From: Arthrobacter pigmenti
Lineage (GTDB): Bacteria > Actinomycetota > Actinomycetes > Actinomycetales > Micrococcaceae
Direction of reading: 5' to 3'
NCBI RefSeq assembly: GCF_011927905.1
Contig: NZ_JAATJL010000001.1
Coordinates: forward strand, 3,472,001 to 3,536,000
Length of the DNA: 64,000 bases
How positions within the stretch are numbered: position 1 is the stretch's first letter; each line of letters begins with the position of its first letter. Shown piece after piece: positions 29,017 through 35,673 of the stretch. The position numbers and the translations under genes were made by a program. The notes beneath the pieces are model-generated. The model did no database searches. It was given only the letters and a program-made list of their open reading frames with translations, and was not told the origin of the DNA.

Positions 29017-29559
29017 ATGACAGCAATCGCTACCGCACACGCAACCATCCATACCAGCCTCGGGGACATCCTGGTGGAACTGTATGGCAACCACGCCCCC
29101 AAGACGGTGAAGAACTTCGTTGGGCTTGCCACCGGCGAGATCACCTGGACACACCCGGACACCGGCGAGGAGAGCAATGCCCCCCTGTACAACGGAACCG
29201 TCTTCCACCGTGTCATCAAGGACTTCATGATCCAGGGCGGCGATCCGCTGGGCCAGGGAATCGGCGGCCCGGGCTACAAGTTCGATGACGAGATCAACCC
29301 GGACCTGGATTTCGCCACTCCTTACAAATTGGCCATGGCCAATGCCGGTCTGCAGAACGGCCGGGGCACCAACGGGTCCCAGTTCTTCATCACCTCTGTT
29401 CCCACCACCTGGCTGCAGGGCAAGCACAGCATTTTCGGTGAGGTGAAGGATGAAGCATCACGCGCCGTCGTCGACCAACTGAACGCCATCCCCACTGATG
29501 GACGTGACCGGCCGCTGGAGGACGTTGTCATCAGCAGCATCACGGTAGAGCAGGCCTAA
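29017..29559 (+). CDS. ppiA: Cyclophilin-type peptidyl-prolyl cis-trans isomerase
   Basis: A 180-residue cyclophilin that speeds proline isomerisation during folding. Family segments are complete: TSLGDILVELYGNHAPKTVKNF, in part (VELYGNHAPKTVKNF), FHRVIKDFMIQGGDP with the catalytic Arg, MANAGLQNGRGTNGSQFFIT and HSIFGEV. No signal peptide, so it is cytoplasmic. The ATG at 29017 has GGAG four bases upstream; longer in-frame extension overlaps the repeat-protein promoter. It is 6 bases upstream of the rhomboid gene and probably co-transcribed, the same order as Rv0009 in mycobacteria. Confidence 0.95.
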   Translation: MTAIATAHATIHTSLGDILVELYGNHAPKTVKNFVGLATGEITWTHPDTGEESNAPLYNGTVFHRVIKDFMIQGGDPLGQGIGGPGYKFDDEINPDLDFATPYKLAMANAGLQNGRGTNGSQFFITSVPTTWLQGKHSIFGEVKDEASRAVVDQLNAIPTDGRDRPLEDVVISSITVEQA

Positions 29560-29565
29560 CAACCC

Positions 29566-30432
29566 ATGACCTACGGAATCCCGGCGGGTCAGCCGGACCA
29601 AGAGGTACCCGTATGCCCGCGCCACCCGGACAGGGTCAGTTACGTGCGGTGTCAGCGATGCGGCAGGCCTGCCTGCCCGGAGTGCCAGCGTCCGGCTGCC
29701 GTCGGGATTCAGTGCGTTGACTGTGTGCATGAGGCACAGCGCAACGCGGCCGTTCACAAGACCGTGTTCGGCGGCGCTGTACGTCAGGGTCGTCCGATTG
29801 TCACGTTCACAATCATCGGTTTGTGCGCCATCCTGTTTCTGGCGCAGTTCGTGATGCCCGGGGTTACAGACCGTCTGCTTTACGCGGGGATCTTTACTTC
29901 TGAGTACGCGCCGCCCGAACCATGGCGCATGATCACCTCCGCCTTCCTGCACTCCACCGGCTTCCTGCTCCACATCGCCTTCAACATGTATGCCCTATGG
30001 ATCATGGGACAGGCCCTCGAGCCACTGCTTGGCAGGATGCGGTTTATTGCGCTCTACCTCATCGCAGCTTTCGGCGGTTCCGTTGCCGTACTCTTCCTCA
30101 CCAACCCGTTGCAGGGCGTGCTTGGTGCCTCCGGTGCGGTTTTCGGGCTGTTCGGTGCCATGTTCATCGTCCAGCGGCGACGCGGCGGGGACGTACGCCA
30201 GCTCGTGGTCCTGATCGCGATTAACACCGTTCTCGGGTTCGTGGTCGAGAACATTTCCTGGCAAGCGCACCTCGGCGGGCTGCTGGCAGGCGCTGCTGCT
30301 GCAGCGATCATCGCCTATGCGCCCCGCGGGAAGAACCGCTCGCTCATTCAGTGGACCGGGCTCGGGGCCCTTACCCTCCTGCTGATTATTCTCACGTTTG
30401 TTGGGGCGCAGCTCATCTCGCTGCCGGTCTAG
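29566..30432 (+). CDS. Rhomboid-family intramembrane serine protease with N-terminal zinc-binding domain
   Basis: A 288-residue protein. The N-terminal 60 residues hold a B-box-like metal site (CPRH at 17-20, CQRC at 29-32, CPEC at 37-40, CVDC at 50-53). The membrane domain has about seven helices with the catalytic serine at 189 (GASGAVFG), the partner histidine at 235 (QAHLGG) and the HxxxN-type oxyanion segment LLHIAFNMYALW. Rhomboids cut within or next to transmembrane helices; substrates are unknown here. Cysteine-headed rhomboids after ppiA are common in actinobacteria. Immediately after the stop begins a DnaA-box cluster. Confidence 0.92.
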   Translation: MTYGIPAGQPDQEVPVCPRHPDRVSYVRCQRCGRPACPECQRPAAVGIQCVDCVHEAQRNAAVHKTVFGGAVRQGRPIVTFTIIGLCAILFLAQFVMPGVTDRLLYAGIFTSEYAPPEPWRMITSAFLHSTGFLLHIAFNMYALWIMGQALEPLLGRMRFIALYLIAAFGGSVAVLFLTNPLQGVLGASGAVFGLFGAMFIVQRRRGGDVRQLVVLIAINTVLGFVVENISWQAHLGGLLAGAAAAAIIAYAPRGKNRSLIQWTGLGALTLLLIILTFVGAQLISLPV

Positions 30433-30566
30433 TTATCCACAGGGTTTATCAACACTCGGGGAAAACTTACACACATGTAATTCCACAGCTGTGGATAAGC
30501 ATCCACGCGTATGTGGGCGTCTCCGTGCCCAATACCCCCAGAGTTACCCACACTTGTGGATAACTC
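30433..30566. other. DnaA-box cluster outside oriC
   Basis: A gene-free spacer of 293 bases between the rhomboid and gntR genes begins with three exact DnaA boxes: TTATCCACA at 30433-30441 and TGTGGATAA (complement) at 30490-30498 and 30555-30563. One-mismatch boxes are TTATCAACA at 30446-30454 and TTACCCACA at 30544-30552. The last two boxes form an inverted repeat (30541-30552 with 30555-30566, one mismatch). This is as dense as oriC, yet 14 kb from it. It might titrate DnaA, act in initiation control (datA or DARS-like), or regulate nearby genes; which of these is not known. The rest of the spacer, to 30725, shows nothing else. Confidence 0.75.
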
Positions 30567-30725
30567 TGTGCACAACATGTGCATGAATGCTGGCGGCGCT
30601 TGGCGGCCGACGATTTGTGCAGATATGAGCAGCAGTAGCTGGTGTCCCAGCGGCACGCGGGGCCGAAACATGGTCTGGCCGCGAACGTGCACGGGATCAT
30701 CAGTGTGGGTACTCGGCCACCGCGC

Positions 30726-31436
30726 TCAGCTGATGGCGTCACGGACCTCGGCCAAAAGCTCACGCATGGCATTCTCCGCGGCCTCTGGATCAACTCCTGC
30801 AACCGCTGCGGCCACGGCCTCATGCGTGGCCAGCGCATGCTCGCGTGGATTGCTTGGCATCAAGCCCTGCTGGGTCCGGCCGCGCAGAACCTCCGCAACA
30901 ACATCCTCCAGCGCAGCGAACATCTCGTTGCCGCTGGCGAGCAGCAGCATCGAGTGGAACTGGATATCGACGGCGAGAAATTCCTCCAGGTGCCCTGCCT
31001 CGCCAAGTTCGCGCATCTGTCGGGCAAGGTCGACGACGACGGCGCGCTGCTCCGTGGTCGCGTTCCGTGCGGCCCCTGCCGCGGCAAGTGGTTCGACGGC
31101 GCAGCGCAGCTGGGTGAGGCTCCGGAACTGTTGCGCGCGGGAGGTGCCCTCCAGCCGCCAACGGATGACCCGCGCGTCGTACACGTTCCACCGTTCCGGC
31201 GGCTGAACCACAATCCCCACCCGCCGCTTGCTGAATACCAGGTTCATGGACTCAAGGATGCGCATGCAGTCGCGGATCACGGTTCGGGAGACACCGAAAC
31301 GGAGTTGAAGCGCGTCGATCGTGAGACGCTCGCCAACGGCTAGATCGCCGTTGACCACATTCCTGCCGAGCTCGTCGATGATGCGGCTGTACATCACCTC
31401 TGCAACTACTGAGGAGCCAGGCGAAGAACGCGCCAC
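30726..31436 (-). CDS. gntR: GntR-family regulator (FadR/FCD subfamily), probably of gluconate use
   Basis: A 236-residue regulator: a winged helix-turn-helix in residues 15-80 (LTIDALQLRFGVSRTVIRDCMRIL in part: LQLRFGVSRTVIRD) and an all-helical FCD effector domain at about 105-230, with the metal-ligand histidines expected of that class. It is divergent from gntK-gntP and would bind gluconate or a phosphorylated derivative to relieve repression. Two inverted-repeat elements at 31497-31535 in the shared spacer are likely operators. Start codon at 31436; its ribosome binding site is modest. The regulated substrate is inferred from the neighbours. Confidence 0.87.
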   Translation of the reverse strand: MARSSPGSSVVAEVMYSRIIDELGRNVVNGDLAVGERLTIDALQLRFGVSRTVIRDCMRILESMNLVFSKRRVGIVVQPPERWNVYDARVIRWRLEGTSRAQQFRSLTQLRCAVEPLAAAGAARNATTEQRAVVVDLARQMRELGEAGHLEEFLAVDIQFHSMLLLASGNEMFAALEDVVAEVLRGRTQQGLMPSNPREHALATHEAVAAAVAGVDPEAAENAMRELLAEVRDAIS

Positions 31437-31496
31437 TGTTGACCTTTCGCGGAAAAGCGGTGTGCACTCAAGGATAGAGCGAGATGCGCACTTACC

Positions 31497-31535
31497 AAAG
31501 GTGGTATCTTTTAGTAGTGAAAGGTGCTACCTTTT
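31497..31535 (+). promoter_or_regulatory. Two tandem operator-like inverted repeats before gntK
   Basis: AAAGGTGGTATCTTTT at 31497-31512 and AAAGGTGCTACCTTTT at 31520-31535, 23 bases apart start to start (about two helical turns). The second has perfect arms AAAGGT and ACCTTT around GCT. They lie 55-93 bases before gntK and 60-100 before gntR, so one regulator dimer on each could control both directions. Confidence 0.65.
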
Positions 31536-31589
31536 ACTCAGCACAAGAACCGCGCTGAAGAGCAACGACAAGGGAGTCGAGGAGTCGAC

Positions 31590-32102
31590 ATGGAAACACG
31601 GATGCACCTGGTGATCATGGGCATTTCCGGTTCAGGTAAGACGACGATCGCCACTGCGCTCTCGAAGCGCCTGGGCTGGTCCTACGCGGAGGCTGACGAG
31701 TTCCACTCGGCGGAGAACATCACGAAGATGACACAGGGCATAGCCCTCACGGATGAGGATCGGCACCCGTGGCTCACGGCTATTCAGGAGTGGGTCAGCA
31801 GCAAGAGCGCGGTCGGTGAATCCACCATTGTCACGTGCTCAGCCCTGAAACGCAGCTACCGGGACATCCTCGCCGCCGCAGATGGCGATGTTCGGTTTGT
31901 ACACCTGCTCGGCGACGTCGAACTCATCCGCTCCCGTCTGAAGACACGCACGGGGCACTTCATGCCCGAATCCCTGCTGCCATCCCAGGTGAGCACCCTC
32001 GAACCGCTCGGGGAGAACGAGAACGGGATCACGGTGATGAATGTCGGAACACCTCACGAGGTCACCGATTCCATCCTGCAGCAACTCGGCCTGGCCGCCT
32101 GA
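31590..32102 (+). CDS. gntK: Gluconokinase
   Basis: A 170-residue kinase that phosphorylates gluconate to 6-phosphogluconate. The P-loop GISGSGKT is at residues 11-18; DEFHSAENITKM and the later TCSALKRSYRD and GHFMPESLLPSQ are hallmark segments of the GntK/IdnK family. The ATG at 31590 has GAGGAG eight bases upstream and is preferred to an in-frame start at 31524 inside the operator region. It is followed after 30 bases by the gluconate permease. Its product is the substrate of Gnd (17.5 kb). Confidence 0.93.
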   Translation: METRMHLVIMGISGSGKTTIATALSKRLGWSYAEADEFHSAENITKMTQGIALTDEDRHPWLTAIQEWVSSKSAVGESTIVTCSALKRSYRDILAAADGDVRFVHLLGDVELIRSRLKTRTGHFMPESLLPSQVSTLEPLGENENGITVMNVGTPHEVTDSILQQLGLAA

Positions 32103-32132
32103 ACAACCACAACCCTCACGGAGAAGTAATTC

Positions 32133-33533
32133 ATGGAAATTGAAGGCTGGACACAGACGCTTGGCGCCGGTCCACTCCTGTTCATAGCGGCCGCCGCGAT
32201 CGTGGTGCTGCTCCTGCTCATCATCAAGCTGAGGATTCATGCATTCGTTGCGCTGATCCTCGTGAGCCTGTTGACGGCGTTCGCAACCGGAATACCGGCG
32301 AACCAGGTGGTGCCGGTGCTGACCAGTGGATTCGGGTCCACGCTCGCAACCGTGGCGCTCCTGGTTGGACTTGGCGCAATGCTGGGCAGGCTGGTTGAAA
32401 CCAGCGGCGGCGCGAAAGTCCTTGCCGATTTCCTCATCGGGAAGTTCGGTGAGAAGCGGGCACCGCTGGCGCTTGGCGTGGCGTCATTGATTTTCGGTTT
32501 CCCGATCTTCTTCGATGCCGGCCTGGTGGTCATGTTGCCCGTGGTGTTCTCCGTGGCCCGCCGCCTTGGCGGAGGTGTCCTCATCTACGGACTGCCCGCC
32601 GCCGGTGCGTTCTCGGTCATGCACATCTTCGTGCCGCCCCACCCCGGTCCTGTAGCCGCGTCCGAATTCTTCGGCGCGAATGTTGGACTCGTAGTGCTCG
32701 TAGGCCTTGTTGCGGCAATCCCCACCTGGTACGTCACCTCGTACCTGTACGGGCTGTACATGGGCAGGCGCATTGTGCTGCCCGTTCCCGCCCTGCTCGG
32801 ACAGGCTGACGAAGAGCAGGAGAGCAATCCGCCGTCATTCGGCACTGTGGTGGCAATCCTGCTCCTGCCCCTGATCCTCATCTTCCTCAACACCGGCTTG
32901 AATGCATTGAACGTTTCGGGCGCTCTGCCAGAAGGCAGTGCAGACCAGGCCTGGTTCCAGATTCTCCGCACCGTCGGCGAGACGCCGGTTGCGCTTCTGA
33001 TCGCGCTCCTGGTGGCGGCGTACGTGCTCGGACGACGGCGCGGGGTGGAGAAGACCGCGCTTGAGAAGGTCCTCGAATCATCACTCGGCCCGGTGTGCTC
33101 GGTCATCCTAATCACCGGCGCGGGCGGCATGTTCGGCGGCGTCCTGCGCTCCTCGGGCATCGGAGCAGCGCTCGAGAGTGCACTGGGTAACCTCGGGATC
33201 CCTGTGATCCTCGCAGGCTTCCTCATCGCCGCGATCCTCCGCATCGCGCAAGGCTCCGCAACCGTTGCACTGACCACCGCTGCAGGGTTGATCAGCCCCG
33301 CCATCGCTTCCGGCGGTTACAACGGACTGCAGTTGGCGGCCCTGGTAATCGCCGTAGCCGCAGGATCCGTTGTAGTCAGCCACGTCAACGACTCCGGCTT
33401 CTGGCTGGTTGGCCGGTTCTTCGACATGGACGTCAAGACAACGTTCAAGACGTGGACGGTCATGGAAACTACGATCGGCGTTATGGGCTTCGGCATAGCG
33501 GCTGCCGTGTTCGGCCTCGCCTCGCTCGGCTGA
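32133..33533 (+). CDS. gntP: GntP-family gluconate permease
   Basis: A 466-residue membrane protein of the GntP family of proton-coupled gluconate symporters. Many hydrophobic helices are visible, with the family segments VGLGAMLGRLVETSGGA, FGFPIFFDAGLVVMLPV, MHIFVPPHPGPVAA and the C-terminal VVSHVNDSGFWLVGRFFDM, which is nearly invariant. ATG at 32133; CGGAGAAG lies upstream. With gntK it forms a two-gene operon that ends at a terminator at 33568-33604. Size is normal for the family (about 440-460). Confidence 0.95.
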   Translation: MEIEGWTQTLGAGPLLFIAAAAIVVLLLLIIKLRIHAFVALILVSLLTAFATGIPANQVVPVLTSGFGSTLATVALLVGLGAMLGRLVETSGGAKVLADFLIGKFGEKRAPLALGVASLIFGFPIFFDAGLVVMLPVVFSVARRLGGGVLIYGLPAAGAFSVMHIFVPPHPGPVAASEFFGANVGLVVLVGLVAAIPTWYVTSYLYGLYMGRRIVLPVPALLGQADEEQESNPPSFGTVVAILLLPLILIFLNTGLNALNVSGALPEGSADQAWFQILRTVGETPVALLIALLVAAYVLGRRRGVEKTALEKVLESSLGPVCSVILITGAGGMFGGVLRSSGIGAALESALGNLGIPVILAGFLIAAILRIAQGSATVALTTAAGLISPAIASGGYNGLQLAALVIAVAAGSVVVSHVNDSGFWLVGRFFDMDVKTTFKTWTVMETTIGVMGFGIAAAVFGLASLG

Positions 33534-33567
33534 CCGACAACCAGCTCGGCTGACCGGCATCGAAACG

Positions 33568-33604
33568 AACAATGGGCGCCTCCGCGAGGAGAGCGCCCAT
33601 TGTT
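33568..33604. terminator. Bidirectional terminator between gntP and crgA
   Basis: A 12-bp stem, AACAATGGGCGC (33568-33579) with its complement at 33593-33604, separated by 13 bases. It lies between the converging gntP and crgA genes. T runs are short on both sides. Confidence 0.75.
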
Positions 33605-33618
33605 GGTGTGACGAATGG

Positions 33619-33864
33619 TTATCGCCAGCGTGTGGTCATCAGGAACCCGGCGATCGCTATGCCGAAGCCGATGAGAATGTTCCACGAATCGATCTCCGGA
33701 ATCGGGAAGCGTGCTTCGGAGATGTAGTAAACCAGGATCCACAGCAGACCGATGACCATCAACCCAAACATCACCGGCTTGTACCAGACGGGATTAGGCT
33801 TGGGCTCGTTCCTGGCGGGTGTCCTCGACTCGGCCGGCTTCTTGCGGGACTTCGACTCGGGCAC
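33619..33864 (-). CDS. crgA: Cell division protein CrgA
   Basis: An 81-residue two-helix membrane protein (helices about 30-50 and 58-78) with a Lys/Arg/Glu-rich cytoplasmic head. NPVWYKPVMFGLMVIGLLW and the final WNILIGFGIAIAGFLMTTRW are the CrgA family pattern. In mycobacteria CrgA recruits FtsI and other divisome proteins; in Streptomyces it delays septation. AAGGAGG lies five bases before the GTG at 33864, which decides the start over a longer frame to 33969. It is divergent from the sortase gene. Confidence 0.94.
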   Translation of the reverse strand: MPESKSRKKPAESRTPARNEPKPNPVWYKPVMFGLMVIGLLWILVYYISEARFPIPEIDSWNILIGFGIAIAGFLMTTRWR

Positions 33865-34050
33865 GGATCCTCCTTGACGGGCAGTTGGACTGCCGGCGGC
33901 TCTTATATGGTCATGCGGGCTCGGAATGCGGCGAATCCACAAGCTATCCTGAAACAGGACTATTGTCATCGGCGCGGTTCTAGCTGCCCATTCTAGCTAA
34001 GAATCCAGCGCCGCGGTGTCGGGCTGCATACCGGCAGATGGGAAGAAGGC

Positions 34051-34869
34051 GTGACCGAGAGCGGCGGCAGCATCGCGGTGGCCCGCCGTGACCGTTCGGC
34101 ACGGCGTCCCGCCCGCCGTCGTCGTGGTGTGTTTCAGACCCTCGTCCAGGTATTTGGCGAGCTGCTCATCACGGCTGGCATCCTGCTTCTTCTCTTTGTC
34201 GCGTGGGAATTATGGTGGACCAACATCGAATCCAACGCCAAGCAGGAAGAGGCGGTAGAAAACTTCATCGCCGACCTTGAGTTGCCGCCCACACTAACGG
34301 GCGAAACCAACAACAACGACGACGGCGGCACCGTAGCCGCCGAGAACGTCCCGGTTCTTGGTGGACTGCCCGCCGGGGAGACGTTCGCCGTCGTCTATGT
34401 GCCGCGCTTCGGCGAGGACTACACACGGCCGGTGACCAGCGGCGTCGGGACCGCTGTCCTGGACAACCTCGGGCTTGGGCACTACCCGGAAACGGGTATG
34501 CCGGGCGCCGTCGGTAACTTCGCGCTCGCCGGCCATCGCCAGACCAACGGGGCGGTCCTGGACAACATCCACACCTTTGTACCCGGTGACCGCATCTACG
34601 TACAGACCCGCGAGGGCTACTACACCTACGTGTACCGCAACACCCAGATCGTTCTGCCAAACCGGGTGGACGTGCTCGCCCCGGTTCCCACGCAGCCGGA
34701 TGCCGAACCCGTTGAGCGGATCCTGACGTTGACCAGCTGCAATCCGAGGTTCGGCTCACAGGAACGCATCATTGCCTACGCCGTGATGGAGTCCTTCCGT
34801 CCGCTGGACGCCGGGCCGCCGGAGGGCATCGCCAGCCAGGTTTACGAGGCAGCGGAAGGAGCCGCCTGA
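34051..34869 (+). CDS. Class E sortase
   Basis: A 272-residue sortase with an Arg-rich cytoplasmic head, one membrane helix (about 35-55) and an extracellular catalytic domain. The catalytic triad is visible: His162 (LAGHRQTNG), Cys230 (TLTSC) and Arg239 (SQERI). Class E enzymes in high-GC Gram-positives cut LAxTG-type signals and attach proteins to peptidoglycan. No substrate with such a signal is seen in the window. GTG start at 34051, 186 bases from the divergent crgA start; its TGA overlaps the next gene's ATG (TGATG). Confidence 0.92.
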   Translation: MTESGGSIAVARRDRSARRPARRRRGVFQTLVQVFGELLITAGILLLLFVAWELWWTNIESNAKQEEAVENFIADLELPPTLTGETNNNDDGGTVAAENVPVLGGLPAGETFAVVYVPRFGEDYTRPVTSGVGTAVLDNLGLGHYPETGMPGAVGNFALAGHRQTNGAVLDNIHTFVPGDRIYVQTREGYYTYVYRNTQIVLPNRVDVLAPVPTQPDAEPVERILTLTSCNPRFGSQERIIAYAVMESFRPLDAGPPEGIASQVYEAAEGAA

Positions 34870-35030
34870 TGTACGCGTTTCTGTTCCGGCATCTGCCCGG
34901 ACCGCTCTGGCTGCGCATCATCTGGTCCATCCTGCTGATCACAGCTGTACTCGCTGTCCTGGTGACGTTGGTTTTTCCCTGGCTGTCCCAGTTCAATCCC
35001 CTAACCGATTCCACGATTGGCTCCGAGTAA
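34869..35030 (+). CDS. Small single-helix membrane protein
   Basis: A 53-residue peptide: an N-terminal patch (YAFLFRHLPGPLWLR), one strongly hydrophobic helix (about 18-40) and a short polar end. The ATG at 34869 shares a base with the sortase stop, a classic coupling arrangement, and the gene ends just before pabA. Small membrane proteins at this place are common in actinobacterial genomes. No function is known; membership of an envelope operon with the sortase is inferred. Confidence 0.75.
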   Translation: MYAFLFRHLPGPLWLRIIWSILLITAVLAVLVTLVFPWLSQFNPLTDSTIGSE

Positions 35031-35031
35031 C

Positions 35032-35673
35032 ATGTTCAACCCCACCCGCATTTTGGTTGTCGACAACTACGACAGCTTTGTCTACACCCTCGTCGGCTAC
35101 CTGCAGGAACTTGGCGCTGAAACTACGGTAGTGAGGAACGACGACGTCACCCTCGCCGAGGCGGTTGCCCTCGCCGAAGCGCGCGACGGGGTTCTCATCT
35201 CCCCGGGGCCCGGCGCCCCCGCAGAAGCCGGCGTGTGCATTGACCTGATCAAATGGTGTGGCGCGAATGCGAAGCCGATGCTCGGCGTGTGCCTTGGCCA
35301 TCAGGCACTCGCCGAGGCATACGGGGGCTCCGTCACCCATGCCCCGGAGCTGATGCACGGGAAGACGTCCCTTGTGGAGCACGATTCGACCAACGTTTTC
35401 GAGGGTCTGCACTCACCGCTGACCGCCACGCGGTACCACTCGCTCGCTGCGGTGGGCGAGGTGCCTTCAGAGCTTCGGGTGACGGCGCGCACGGCCAGCG
35501 GCGTCATTATGGGCCTGGAGCACCGGTCGGCTCCCCTGTGCGGTGTCCAGTTCCACCCGGAATCCGTGTTGACGGAGGGCGGCTACCGGATGCTGGGGAA
35601 CTGGCTCGAGTCGGTCGGCCTTACGGGCGCCGCCGAGCGATCAGCGTCGCTGAGCCCACTGATCCGCCAGTAG
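35032..35673 (+). CDS. Glutamine amidotransferase, anthranilate or aminodeoxychorismate synthase component II
   Basis: A 213-residue class I glutamine amidotransferase that supplies ammonia to chorismate-using synthases (TrpG or PabA type). It begins ILVVDNYDSFVYTLVGYL, and has the oxyanion segment ISPGPGAPAEAG, the nucleophile in GVCLGHQALAEAYGG and the His-Glu pair in VQFHPESVLTEGG. Whether it serves tryptophan, folate, or both cannot be decided without its partner, which is not in the window. The ATG at 35032 is preferred; a TTG five codons earlier overlaps the small membrane gene. Its stop abuts the pknB stop with no gap. Confidence 0.93.
   Translation: MFNPTRILVVDNYDSFVYTLVGYLQELGAETTVVRNDDVTLAEAVALAEARDGVLISPGPGAPAEAGVCIDLIKWCGANAKPMLGVCLGHQALAEAYGGSVTHAPELMHGKTSLVEHDSTNVFEGLHSPLTATRYHSLAAVGEVPSELRVTARTASGVIMGLEHRSAPLCGVQFHPESVLTEGGYRMLGNWLESVGLTGAAERSASLSPLIRQ

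Noticed and set aside
30570-30725. Possible small gene or RNA between the DnaA boxes and gntR
   Set aside because: No frame with a ribosome binding site and no stable hairpin with a T run was seen.
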